In this document: in pieces, positions 22,367 to 31,848 of the stretch
Position numbering within the stretch: position 1 is the stretch's first letter
Layout of the letters: the number at the start of each line of letters is the position of its first letter
Source: Aspidapion aeneum
Lineage: Eukaryota > Arthropoda > Insecta > Coleoptera > Brentidae
Reading direction: 5' to 3'
DNA length: 64,000 nucleotides
Assembly: GCA_963576565.1 (NCBI GenBank)
Contig: OY755047.1
Span: forward strand, 35,803,851 to 35,867,850
The notes under the pieces: model-generated
What the model was told of the DNA's origin: nothing
Databases searched by the model: none
Seen by the model: only the letters and a program-made list of their open reading frames with translations
Made by a program: the position numbers and the translations under genes

Positions 22367-23882
22367 AAAAAAACTTTTTCGCCAAAAAATCTCTACTTCG
22401 GGTGCAAGACTGGAAGAAAAACCCGCGGTTTTCAAACTAACCAATGAGGAATACACCAATAGTTCTATACCGGTATATAGGGGCCAGCACTGACCAAGGG
22501 AATAGAAAGTACGTAAAACGCGTATTGAGGTGTTGTCGGATCTATTTCCACGGTTGGAATTTTTATAACAAGGACGTCGAGACACCCTCCATACATAGAC
22601 CGAACATTTGCCTACCGGACCCCTGCCAATATATCAAGTAGGAGGAAAATAACCAGACGGACTATAAGAAGCTCAGCATTAACACCATCAACTGTAAAAT
22701 CAATTACTGGAGATCAGAGCTTGCATCAAACCCAGGAATATTTGAACATTCAACCAATTCCCATATGAGTAAAGCTATACTAAGTGTAGAATTTAGTTGT
22801 ATTTTAGTTACAGTTTTAGTCAAAAGTTTCCTTTGCTCTTTATAAATGTTTTCTCTAAGATTCATATGGTTTGACGCCATTTTTGTAAAATATTTCTACA
22901 TTAATAAAGTTGTTTCTGAACCTGAACCTAAAAATACACACTGAACTACTGCTTAAACTCAGCACAAGAGTGTTCAGATGTTAACTCACACGATTTCGTT
23001 TATTCGTTTAGTCTTGGTTTTTATCCCTCGTTTATCTCCCATTTACAAAAGTGCATAACTCGTATTTATTTTATCCTTTCCCTATCAAATTAATAAAGAT
23101 ATCAAAGGGGCAGAGCCTCGGTTGTTCCTGGTCGACCCAAATATGTTTTCGTACTATCAAAACTAGTTAATCCGTGAAGGATATGAGGTTCGGATTGTCC
23201 CAATATCCTCGAAAATAAACGTAAGGGAATGAAATGTTCATCTAAATGTTTCCTTCCTGTTACTGAAACCATTTGTGATGCGGCAACGCCGCTATTCCCC
23301 AGCTGTTTATTCTCGTGAACGACAAGCAAATCACAAAATTCCACAGATAAAAACAAAACAATCAAAAGTTTTTATGTGATTTTCCCGAAACCTGTGATCC
23401 TAAATTCCAATTAAGATGTCCAGATAATGCGATGTGCGTAGTGTCCACAGTAATTCGATGGAATGTCTCCTTTATAAGGTAACTTTTTGGACACTATATA
23501 ACTTCCAAACCCAGCTCTATAAAACACCCTTAATTTGTGTACAGAAAGACGAGTCGAAGAGCCTTGATTATTTACCTGAATAAACAAATATGTAACGTTG
23601 CCTTAAACGTAAAAATGACACGTTACAGTGCTATAGGCTATATTTTTTTAAGCAGGAATCAACATGGCGGTTTTCAGACACCATTTTGTCACATGATGCA
23701 GGCTTTAAACCATACAGATTATCTAAATTTCAGGCGATTTTAATAAAATTCCTTTGATCAGCCATTGCAAATGTCCTCTAATTTGCTGTAGTTACCCTAA
23801 ACCTGCTCCCACTCATCTCCCCTCCTGTCATTTCCCGCACCCTGTTCTAAAACAATATTCGCATAATTTTATCAAATATAGG

Positions 23883-24370
23883 GCGATTTGCAAAAAATTC
23901 TTTCTGCATCCGCTTTCAAATATTTTTTCTACATCATTTTGCTAGTTTCCCCCCGTCTGTCCCTCTCTCCTCACCGCCCTCCTTATTAGTAATAGTTGTT
24001 GCTATAACTTTTGCAAATTTAAAGCGATTTCAAAAGTTCTTTCTGCACACGCTTTAAGACTTTTTTCCAACATCAATTAACTAGTTTTCCCCTCCCTCTC
24101 CCTCTCTCCTCCCCACCCTCCTTATTAGTAATAGTTGTAGCTATACCTTTCACAAAATATAGAGCGATTTCAAAAATTCTTTCTGCACACGCTTTAAGAC
24201 TTCTTTTCTAACATCATTTTACTAGTTTCCTCCTTCCTTTCTCTCTCTTCTTCGCACCCTCCTTATTAGTAATACTTGTAGCTATACCTTTTATAAATAT
24301 AGAGCGATTTCAAAAATTCTTTCTGCACATGCTTTAAGACTTTTTTCGACACCATTTTACTAGTTCCCTT
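23883..24370. repeat. tandem repeat, ~140-bp unit, about 3.5 copies
   Basis: The phrase GCGATTT(C/G)...TTCTTTCTGCA recurs at 23883, 24023, 24163 and 24303, exactly 140 bp apart. Each unit has a pyrimidine-rich CTCTCTCC block and CCTTATTAGTAATA. A more degenerate unit may precede the first. No coding potential seen. Confidence 0.8.
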
Positions 24371-24489
24371 GTTGGAAATAAAATAACCCAACTGCTAAAT
24401 TTACTTGTAACTACTAGTCACACTAGGCAACTTTTGTGTTTAAAGTTCTTTTGTATCACCTACATCCTACATTAAACTCTGATAAGGGC

Positions 24490-25135
24490 TTCGCATACGC
24501 ATAACCCTGTACAGGTTGTCCCATTTTTATTGGTATTGAAAGGGAAACTCACTTATTATAAAAGATAAAAGGATTGGGGTTTTCACATTAATGTCCTCAA
24601 GTTTCGAGACCTAAAAATATATGCGAAAAGTTTTTTTCAGCCCTTGTAGTTTTGTCATATCTTTGTTATCAGTGCATATAATAATCAGTGGTTATAACTT
24701 TAAAAGCTTGCCGCAACTAAATTTATTTTCGCGGCAAGTTCCCTGCGCCTAGTCCGTGGCGCCAATTTGTCCTAACCGGATAGACAAATAGACAGATATC
24801 ATGACGAGGTTGCGAAATTAGGTCAAAATACACTCCAATATAATCAAAAAGCTATTGACTTTCGGGACAGGAATAACAAACAGGAAGCTACTGCGAAAAA
24901 ACTACACATTACGGAATACAAATTTGCTGAATTAGTAAATACTACACTGTGGGGTATAATTAACTAGAAGTCGGCTATACATGTTATAGTTTATATCTAC
25001 AGGGTGTTCCATTTTTGTTGGTATTAAATAGAAGACTCACTTATTATAAAAGATAGAGGATTGGGGATTTCACATTACTGTCCTCAAATTTTGAGACAAG
25101 AAAATATATGCCAAATGTTTTTTTTAGCCCTTGTA
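24490..25135. repeat. pair of dispersed repeats flanking an LTR/primer-site scar
   Basis: Two related blocks of about 150 bp, 24500-24660 and 25000-25130, share GTTCCATTTTT, ACTCACTTATTATAAAAGATA and GGATTGGGG. The second begins ACAGGGTGTTCC, a common insect transposon end. Between them, at 24758-24770, GGCGCCAATTTGT repeats the gypsy primer-site/LTR junction (compare 20342-20352), suggesting an LTR remnant of a related element. A short frame at 24779-24967 (about 62 codons, polar, Lys/Gln/Asp-rich) follows. Confidence 0.45.
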
Positions 25136-25320
25136 TTTTTTTTATTTATTTATACTGGGACTTTCCATCCAATCAGGATCAATCGCCCAGTTTCGCAAAG
25201 ATATAGCAAGGTTAAAGCATTTTTAAACAAACACAAACAACCAAGTACCTAGCCAGGAATCGAACCCGGACCGCCGGTGCGGGAAACAAATATTGCTACC
25301 ACTACACCACGACGGCGACT
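25128..25320 (-). mobile_element. tRNA-derived SINE
   Basis: On the minus strand there is an RNA polymerase III A box (TGGTGTAGTGGTA, 25309-25297) and a B box (GGTTCGATTCC, 25266-25256) at tRNA spacing. A tRNA-unrelated body follows, then an AATAAATAAAAAAAA tail near 25130. The acceptor halves do not pair, so it is not a working tRNA. It interrupts the second dispersed repeat. TGTTTTTTAGCGCTTGTA near 25400-25420 and a similar stretch near 25110-25130 could be an imperfect target duplication. Confidence 0.75.
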
Positions 25321-25425
25321 TCGGGAAAGTCCGCTACTTCTGTGGTGAAATCTGAGAATTGAATTTACAAATCTGATAAACTTTACTTGAAAGATACATG
25401 TTTTTTAGCGCTTGTAGTTTTAAAG

Positions 25426-26239
25426 CAACGAGGGAAAATTCAAAAATTCGGAATCCTAGAAATTCATTATTAAGACTGATATTTTAATTATGTTAAAACT
25501 TCTTTACAGAAAGTTGATTCTGTCAATTGCATAAAGTTGTCAAATTTTTGGTCCGTTTTAACAAAATTGATATATGTGGGGTTAACTATTTAAAAAAAGA
25601 AAGAGATGGAGAAGTGCAGTGTGTTCGTAATAAAAATCAAAAAGAACATTCGTAAGAGTTTTGTATGCTTGACTCTCATGTGCTAAAGAGAGAGAGGGAG
25701 GAAGGATTTCTTTCTGGTTAGCTTTGTCACCTACTACAGGTAGCATCCCCAGACATACGTTTCTGTGTGTTTTTACGTCATCAGTGGAGAACAACATACC
25801 ATAAGTAGGCCCACCTGTAACCAGACACAAATCCCTATACGTGGTTTTCCTGTGGTGAGAGTGTAATAAAGTGCGTTGCACCAATTATCTACAGCACCAA
25901 AAGGTAAAGTACACCAAAAGTTAATAAATTAGCTGAGAAATAAAAATTAAACTTGCCTGAGCCATCGAAAGCAAGCCTCCTTCATTGCTGTGGTTTTAAG
26001 TAGCAAGTAAAAGGCCGTACTGCCCAATTTAAATGAAAACTATTTAGGACTTTTCTAGTGGCAAATTATAGTAATTATTATAGTAATTCGTTACTCAAAT
26101 TATTCTGTTTGATTGATTGATTAATTATTCCATTCTTACAGAACCCACCATTGCAGCTACCTACCTTAATGTATCACTTGCTATATGTTTTGCTAATTTA
26201 AGAGGACCTCACCAGGCGCAATAACCCTTTTGTTAGGCT
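25426..26239. other. unassigned DNA
   Basis: No gene or element recognised. A minus-strand open frame of 100 codons near 25582-25884 shows no domain I know and is probably chance. A T-rich run (26237-26255) precedes the LINE relic. Confidence 0.3.
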
Positions 26240-27205
26240 TTTTTTTTCTTTCTTTTTTACGGTTTATGCGCACTCGCAAGGAAATCCCTATCACGCTCGA
26301 GAAGCGGCAAGTGCGCGGAAATATTGGTGTATGTTGGTTTTGAAACGGTTCAAGTTGTAACCTGCAGGGAAAACTGTCACAGGGAGTTTATTCCACAGCG
26401 ATGCTGTTCTCCATAGATATGAATTCTAATATAATGAGGTTCTTGGTGCCTCTATTTTGACGGTAAATTGATGGTTACCGTCTGTTTGACGTGTTCGCCT
26501 AGTAGGTGCTACTCCCGGGGGGATCATACGTGCCAACTCTTTAGAGCATTTTCCGTGTTAATACCTGTAGAAGAGAGATAGATCGCCCACAGTTCTTCGA
26601 TGTTCGAGACTATCCAAGCAACGGGTAAGTGCGGGGTCATTGATCAGCTTCATAGCTCGTTCTTGCATGGTGTTCAAAAGCATTAAGGTATGTTTGGGTG
26701 CCGCACTCCATATATGTGAGCATTACTCTCTAGTTGGTCGAATCTGGGCTTTGTAGAGTGTCAGCAGTTGGCTTGGTGTATACAGCTGTCTTGTACGAAA
26801 TAGCACCCCAAGCTTTTGGGATACCCTTTTAGCTATATGTGCCACGTGGCTGTGCCAAGACATGTTGGTCTCTGCAGTGACTCCTAAGATTCAACTGGCT
26901 CTGCAATGTGACAGCACTTCCAGATAGCATGATGTTTGGCTCACCGGTGCTGGTCTTTTTTGAAAACAGGGCTGCTTGGGTTTTCTGCGCGTCGAACTGT
27001 ACAAGGTTTTTGTTGCCCTAGTCCTCTATTATCTCCAGGTCGTTATTTATCTGCGATATTTGAGTTAGTCTGAGATGATGGAATTCACGTGCGGAGACAT
27101 GTGGGTGGTATGAGTAAGGAGACTACATTGGCATCATCTGCAAAGCAATAAAGTGGATTTACTGTTTTATCTATGAGGTCATTTATGTAAATCAGAAAAA
27201 GTGTT
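26240..27205 (-). pseudogene. LINE relic, C-terminal RT part (CR1/Jockey-like), split by a younger LINE
   Basis: Minus-strand translation with several stops and frameshifts gives LIYINDLIDKTVNPLYCFADD, the RT active-site block, then SWHSHVAHIAK, LLTLYKAQIRP, HIWSAAPKHTLMLL and RAMKLINDPALT, then LEHRRTVGDLSLFYRY. This order is typical of the C-terminal half of CR1/Jockey-group LINE reverse transcriptases. The upstream half of this block is found across the insertion at 31617-31770. It is dead: multiple stops and frame changes. Confidence 0.8.
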
Positions 27206-27367
27206 CAGTATTCGTTCGATCGCAGTTCAGTACGGTTATATTGCATCGTACCTGCATGATAGTACTAACGAGGTCAAAGTCGAAGTTTGTTTTGTTTACA
27301 ATAAACCTCGCGCGCGAAATACCTGTGTTAAAAATCTATATACAATGTGTATTATAAATAATATATC

Positions 27368-28006
27368 ATGTTTAAAAGCAAAAAAAGTGTACCATCACCT
27401 GTGAAACTTGTTTTAAAAATTAGCGAAAAGCCCAAACAAAATCAAGAAAAAATGGATAATGCCGAATTATTTCAGGATAGCCATGCTAGAACACAAAATG
27501 AAGAAGTTTTATATAGCGAATGGAAAAAATCCCAAAACGAACAAGTGAATTATCTCCGAAGTCAACTGGAAAGTATGCAAAGAAAATTTGCAAATTTAGA
27601 GACAAAAGTCACTAAAAAAGAAGAGTCTGACATGGACTACATTACTGATGAGGACGATCTGGCAAGAGAAACTGAGTGGATCAGACAAAAAGGAAAAGGT
27701 TGGAAAAAACGTCGAATGGATACTTCACTCTCACCACCACAACAAAGCTCGGGCACTGGAGGGCCCTTCAATAAAACACAAAATGAAGAACCCCCAACTA
27801 AGGTTAAAAAAGCTCCATTACCTCCACCGATTATGGTAAATGGCGTAAATAATTTTAATGATATTTATGAAAAGTTAAATATCATACAAGGAGTTAAAAT
27901 AAAAGTTTTAAATAACGAAAATATTAAAATAAATGTACAAGACGCAGACAGCTATCGGCTGGTTACTAAAATGCTTAATGAAATAAAGCATCAATGGCAC
28001 TCATAG
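27368..28006 (+). CDS. Jockey ORF1 protein, N-terminal part (ends at TAG)
   Basis: The ATG at 27368 gives 212 residues: a charged, coiled-coil-like region (about 40-90) and a Pro-rich stretch with SLSPPQQSSGTGG. It then leads into the start of a PRE_C2HC-type domain region. The frame hits TAG at 28004-28006 but continues without further stops to 28747, where the zinc knuckles lie. The stop is probably a single-base inactivation of ORF1 in this copy. ORF1 proteins coat LINE RNA and target it; without the knuckles this fragment would bind poorly. Confidence 0.75.
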   Translation: MFKSKKSVPSPVKLVLKISEKPKQNQEKMDNAELFQDSHARTQNEEVLYSEWKKSQNEQVNYLRSQLESMQRKFANLETKVTKKEESDMDYITDEDDLARETEWIRQKGKGWKKRRMDTSLSPPQQSSGTGGPFNKTQNEEPPTKVKKAPLPPPIMVNGVNNFNDIYEKLNIIQGVKIKVLNNENIKINVQDADSYRLVTKMLNEIKHQWHS

Positions 28007-28747
28007 GAAAACAAACAAATAAGGCCAATTAGAGTAATAGCGAATAGGCTACACTTCTCATGTGACCCACAAAAAATTGTAGCTGATCTACAAAAAAAAG
28101 GTTTTAAGGCACTGGAGGCCAGCAACAAACTTAAATGGAGAACAAGACAACCTCTTAACATGTTTATGCTCACATTTAGCCACGATGAAGATATCAACAA
28201 AATTTTTGAAATTTCCAGTATCCTTGGGATTGAAGTGGAAATAAAAGCACTAAAAACCTCAAATTTAGTCCCTCAATGCAAAAGATGCCAATCTTATGGA
28301 CACACGCAAAAATATTGCGCTAAAGAACCACGTTGCGTAAAATGCACGGGGAAACATCTTACTGTAGAATGCCCCAAACCAAAAGAATCTGAGCCAAAAT
28401 GCATCCACTGTGGAGGCAAGCATCCTGCTAACTACAGAGGATGCCTTGTTGCTAAGGAAATACAAAAATTGAAAAATAAACCTAAGAAACCGAATCTCAT
28501 ACCAAACGTGAGTACAAATAGACAAAACCAACAGACAAGAAACACAGTCACACAAAACTCTGTGACAAGGACATACAGCCAAGTAGCAGCAACAGCTACT
28601 ATACCTGATATTAATATCATTAGTCAAAATACTATGGAACAAACACTACAATTAATTTTGGAGAAATTGAACAAACTTGATGAGGGATTAACTAAACTAG
28701 AAAGTAGCAATAACGGAGCTACCAATATGCCTCAAAATGGTCAGTAA
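28007..28747 (+). CDS. Jockey ORF1 protein, C-terminal part: PRE_C2HC region and three zinc knuckles
   Basis: Same frame as 27368-28006, after the TAG. It begins with a segment typical of the PRE_C2HC domain (IRPIRVIANRLHFSCDP). Three CCHC-type knuckles follow: CKRCQSYGHTQKYC, CVKCTGKHLTVEC and CIHCGGKHPANYRGC. A Gln/Asn/Thr-rich tail ends at TAA 28745-28747. The first ATG inside it is at 28160. The stop codon overlaps the ORF2 start by 11 nt (ATGGTCAGTAA), an arrangement common in Jockey elements and suggestive of coupled or reinitiating translation. Confidence 0.8.
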   Translation, partial: ENKQIRPIRVIANRLHFSCDPQKIVADLQKKGFKALEASNKLKWRTRQPLNMFMLTFSHDEDINKIFEISSILGIEVEIKALKTSNLVPQCKRCQSYGHTQKYCAKEPRCVKCTGKHLTVECPKPKESEPKCIHCGGKHPANYRGCLVAKEIQKLKNKPKKPNLIPNVSTNRQNQQTRNTVTQNSVTRTYSQVAATATIPDINIISQNTMEQTLQLILEKLNKLDEGLTKLESSNNGATNMPQNGQ

Positions 28748-31397
28748 TCTTAGAATCCTAGCTTGGAATGCCAATGGTCTCTTGCAACATCAGCAAGACT
28801 TGCAAGTTATTCTAGACATAGAAAAAATTGACGTCTGTCTTGTGTCAGAAACGCATTTCACTAACCAGTCTCACATGAAATTTAAAGGTTATAAAGTGTA
28901 TCATACAACTCACCCTAGCAATACTGCACATGGGGGAAGTGCTGAAATAATTAAAGAAAATATATCACACTATGAGGAGATGGGATATAAAACCATAGAG
29001 ATTCAAGCTACATTAGTAAGTGTAAAAACCAAAACATATACATTAGTCATAAGTGCTGTCTATATACCACCAAGGCACTTACTAAAGAAAAATCAATATC
29101 TTAATTTTCTCAGAAAATTAGGAAACCGTTTTATAATTGGAGGTGACTTTAATGCAAAAAATACCTACTGGGGATCTAGACTGACGAATTCTAAAGGAAA
29201 AGAACTTTTGCAAGCTATAAGTGAATATCAATGTGAGCCGATATCAACTGGTAAGCCCACATACTATCCAACAGATCCAGGAAAAATTCCAGATCTAATT
29301 GATTTTTTTATAGTAAAAAATATATCTTTAAGTTTTGTAGATATAGAAGAAAGTTTTGATTTACACTCAGATCATTCACCTACTATTCTAACTCTTAGTA
29401 AAAACATAATAAAGAAAGAAGCAAATATCTCACTAGTTAATAAACTGACTGACTGGATTAGTTTTAAACAAAGTCTGTCAGAAAAAATAAACCTATCAGT
29501 ACCATTGCAAACGCCAGAACAAATCGATAAAGAAGTTGATTATTTTGTTACAAATATTCAACAAGCAGCTTGGGAAAACAGTCCAAAACCAAAGAGAATT
29601 TTTAAGGGAAAAAACTATCCAAAGGAAATTAGAGACCTTATATTGGAAAAAAGGAAACTAAGAAGAAAGTGGCAACAAAGCCGTGATCCTCGGGACAAAG
29701 CAAATCTCAACAACATGACGCAGCGCATTAGGCGAGAAATTCTAGTAATAAAAAATGAATCTATTAACCATTTTCTTAATGAACTTACAGATGATAAAAA
29801 TACCGACTATTCCCTTTGGAAAGCAACCAAAGATTTTAAAAGACCAATTATCCAAATTCCACCCATACGAAAATCTAACAACCAGTGGGCAAGGAGTAAC
29901 GAAGAAAAAGCAGATATTTTTGCAAGTCGTTTAGAAAAAACATTTCAGCCCCACGAAGCACCAGATGAACACTTTCATTTAAATGAACCCCATCAAATCG
30001 AGGACCATATTAAGCTTACATCACCAAAAGAAATATTAACAGAAATCAAAAATATTAATTCGAAAAAAGCCCCAGGGTATGATCTTATTAACGGGGTAGT
30101 CATAAAACAACTCCCCAGAAAAGCTATCGTAAAACTATGCAACCTAATTAATGCGTCTTTTAGGCTTAGGTATGTACCTAAACTGTGGAAAGTTGCAGAA
30201 GTTATCATGATTCCAAAACCGGGAAAACCACTCCATGACGTGTCATCTTACAGGCCAATATCTTTGCTGCCAATTATATCCAAGCTCTATGAAAAATTAT
30301 TGCTTAAAAGAATAAAACCCATCATAGAAAGACAAGAAATTATTCCATCTCATCAATTTGGTTTTCGAGACAAGCATTCCACGATAGATCAAGTACACAG
30401 AATTACTAATATAATAGAAAAAGCACAAGAAAAGGGAAAAGTTTGTTCTGCAGTTTTTCTAGATGTAGCACAAGCATTTGACAAAGTGTGGCATGAAGGC
30501 CTTAATTTTAAACTAAAACGGTTTCTGCCAAAACAATATTCGGATATTTTGGAATCATACATATCTGATAGACATTTTAGAGTAAAACAGGAAGACTCAT
30601 ACTCAAATTTAAGAGAAATTCAAGCAAGCGTGCCCCAGGGTAGCGTACTAGGCCCTTATCTATACTTATTATTCACTTGTGATATCCCAAAGCCAGAAAA
30701 TTGTCACTTAGCAACATTTGCCGATGATACTGGTTTCTTGACGGTAGAAAAATCTATTGAAAAATGCATAGAAAAACTTCAGGATGCAGTCACCCAAGTT
30801 CACAGTTGGACCACAAAGTGGCGAATAAAATTAAATGAAACCAAATCAATTCATGTTGATTTTACAAACAAAAATATAAATCACATACAAATAACAATTA
30901 ACAACATTCCAGTACCATATTCGAATCAGGCAAAATATTTAGGTATGACACTTGATGCCAAATTGCGCTGGAAAGCACATGTTAAGAAAAAAAAAGAAGA
31001 ACTTGAGATAAGGTATAGAAAAATGAACTGGCTAATTGGAAGGAAGTCCAATTTAACAATTCATAATAAGTTACTGCTTTATAGACAAATACTGAAACCA
31101 GTATGGACATATGGTATTCAACTATGGGGTTGTGCTAAAGAGAGTAACATTTTAGTTGTACAGAGATTTCAAAATAAAGTATTAAGAAACATTGTGAATG
31201 CACCTTGGTACGTTCGAAATAGTGACCTTCATCGAGATCTAAAAATCGAAACTGTAGCAGAGACTATAAAAAACTACGCAAAAAGCCATGAAGATAGACT
31301 CCATCGGCATGTGAATGTGGAAGCAATTCAGCTTCTAGACAATACTATGCTAGTTCGACGACTAAAAAGAGTGAAGCCGTTTGAGCTAGTAAACTAA
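28737..31397 (+). CDS. Jockey ORF2: apurinic-type endonuclease and reverse transcriptase (886 aa)
   Basis: The N-terminal exonuclease-endonuclease-phosphatase fold shows ILAWNANGL, the catalytic Glu in VSETHF, GGDFNAKNTYWGS and the C-terminal SDHSPTIL. The RT domain (about residues 440-710) shows PGYDLINGVVIKQL, PISLLP, FLDVAQAFDKVWHEGL, VPQGSVLGPYLYLLF and the active-site FADDTGFL. The C-terminus carries WTYGIQLWGCAK and QRFQNKVLRNIVNAPWYVRN, typical of the Jockey clade. No stop or frameshift is seen, and the length is normal for the family. It nicks target DNA and copies the element RNA in place. Given the intact ORF2, the copy could be mobile if ORF1 is supplied in trans. Confidence 0.95.
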   Translation: MVSNLRILAWNANGLLQHQQDLQVILDIEKIDVCLVSETHFTNQSHMKFKGYKVYHTTHPSNTAHGGSAEIIKENISHYEEMGYKTIEIQATLVSVKTKTYTLVISAVYIPPRHLLKKNQYLNFLRKLGNRFIIGGDFNAKNTYWGSRLTNSKGKELLQAISEYQCEPISTGKPTYYPTDPGKIPDLIDFFIVKNISLSFVDIEESFDLHSDHSPTILTLSKNIIKKEANISLVNKLTDWISFKQSLSEKINLSVPLQTPEQIDKEVDYFVTNIQQAAWENSPKPKRIFKGKNYPKEIRDLILEKRKLRRKWQQSRDPRDKANLNNMTQRIRREILVIKNESINHFLNELTDDKNTDYSLWKATKDFKRPIIQIPPIRKSNNQWARSNEEKADIFASRLEKTFQPHEAPDEHFHLNEPHQIEDHIKLTSPKEILTEIKNINSKKAPGYDLINGVVIKQLPRKAIVKLCNLINASFRLRYVPKLWKVAEVIMIPKPGKPLHDVSSYRPISLLPIISKLYEKLLLKRIKPIIERQEIIPSHQFGFRDKHSTIDQVHRITNIIEKAQEKGKVCSAVFLDVAQAFDKVWHEGLNFKLKRFLPKQYSDILESYISDRHFRVKQEDSYSNLREIQASVPQGSVLGPYLYLLFTCDIPKPENCHLATFADDTGFLTVEKSIEKCIEKLQDAVTQVHSWTTKWRIKLNETKSIHVDFTNKNINHIQITINNIPVPYSNQAKYLGMTLDAKLRWKAHVKKKKEELEIRYRKMNWLIGRKSNLTIHNKLLLYRQILKPVWTYGIQLWGCAKESNILVVQRFQNKVLRNIVNAPWYVRNSDLHRDLKIETVAETIKNYAKSHEDRLHRHVNVEAIQLLDNTMLVRRLKRVKPFELVN

Positions 31398-31616
31398 GTG
31401 AATTACACATAAAACAAAATAATGCTATAAACACAACACAATTGTGAGTTACAGACTAAACAAAGCGGGGAGAACTGTTGAGTGAACCCTAAGTTTAAAT
31501 CTGACTTTTCTAATAAATTAAGTTAAAACAAAATTGCTAATTAGTCTTACTGACTAGATTGTAATAAAAAAAAACACAGTGTGTTTGACAAATAAAAAAA
31601 AAAAAGAAAAAGTGTT

Positions 31617-31770
31617 GGCGAAAGGATTGCTCTCTGTGGCACACCAGCATTTATTTGGTAAGAGTTGGTCTGCCTCCACGAAATGTGTTTTCTATTTAGA
31701 GTAAGAGGGTCACAGGTATCTTGTTGGTATTTTCTCTCGGGGTTGAATTCCAGTGATTTCGATAAATTAT
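31617..31770 (-). pseudogene. upstream half of the split LINE relic
   Basis: Minus-strand translation gives KSLEFNPERKYQQ, then LTLNRKHISWRQT and NAGVPQRAILSPTLF, the RT block that should directly precede LIYINDL. That block resumes at 27205 on the far side of the Jockey insertion. Together with 26240-27205 this proves nesting. Confidence 0.75.
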
Positions 31771-31848
31771 TCTAATATTGTTGGTTTATAAAAATACTGC
31801 ACTAAAGCATTATCTAGCTAAAGTAAAAATAACAAATTATCTCGACTA

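Larger units (their letters stand above)
6948..23627 (-). mobile_element. complete Ty3/gypsy LTR retrotransposon with giant (~3.2 kb) LTRs
   Basis: The element is bounded by near-identical direct repeats 6948-10116 and 20350-23627, each TG...CA on the plus strand, and is flanked by the 4-bp duplication GTGC (6944-6947 and 23628-23631). On the minus strand the order is 5' LTR, tRNA-Lys-type primer site, 5.3-kb T-rich leader, gag, -1 frameshift signal, pol (protease, RT, RNase H, integrase), polypurine tract, 3' LTR. There is no env: pol ends 40 bp before the 3' LTR. At 16.7 kb it is far longer than usual gypsy elements (roughly 5-9 kb). The excess lies in the LTRs and the leader, not in protein. 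A solo LTR of the same family is at 38255-41507. The only defect I see in the coding part is one in-frame TAA in gag. Confidence 0.93.
20350..23627 (-). repeat. 5' LTR of the giant gypsy element (3278 bp)
   Basis: Direct repeat of 6948-10116, TGTAACG...GGCCACA in element sense. It is longer by about 98 bp at 20733-20830, a segment also found in the solo LTR, so it is ancestral. It carries the promoter and the splice-like signals described separately. The two LTRs differ only by sparse substitutions and small indels, suggesting a fairly recent insertion. Confidence 0.92.
27206..31604 (+). mobile_element. full-length Jockey-like non-LTR retrotransposon with 12-bp target duplication
   Basis: Flanked by AGAAAAAGTGTT at 27194-27205 and 31605-31616. 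It consists of a 162-bp 5' UTR starting CAGTATTCGTTCG, two overlapping frames (nucleic-acid-binding ORF1 and endonuclease/RT ORF2), a 200-bp 3' UTR and an A-rich tail. It is inserted into the RT gene of an older minus-strand LINE, which resumes on both sides. Length (4.4 kb) and two-frame structure fit the Jockey clade. Complete 5' and 3' ends plus an intact ORF2 suggest recent activity. Confidence 0.93.

Noticed and set aside
23102..23365. Open frame of 84-87 codons present in both gypsy LTRs
   Set aside because: Repeated only because the LTR is. The two copies differ by an indel near the N-terminus, and I saw no sign of protein-level conservation in the solo LTR.
25250..25322. Possible functional tRNA gene
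   Set aside because: A and B boxes are good, but acceptor arms do not pair and a SINE-type tail follows.
25582..25884. 100-codon minus-strand open frame
   Set aside because: No recognisable motif, no start context or neighbours supporting a gene; length possible by chance here.
28265..28642. 125-codon minus-strand frame opposite Jockey ORF1
   Set aside because: Shadow of the zinc-knuckle coding region on the other strand.
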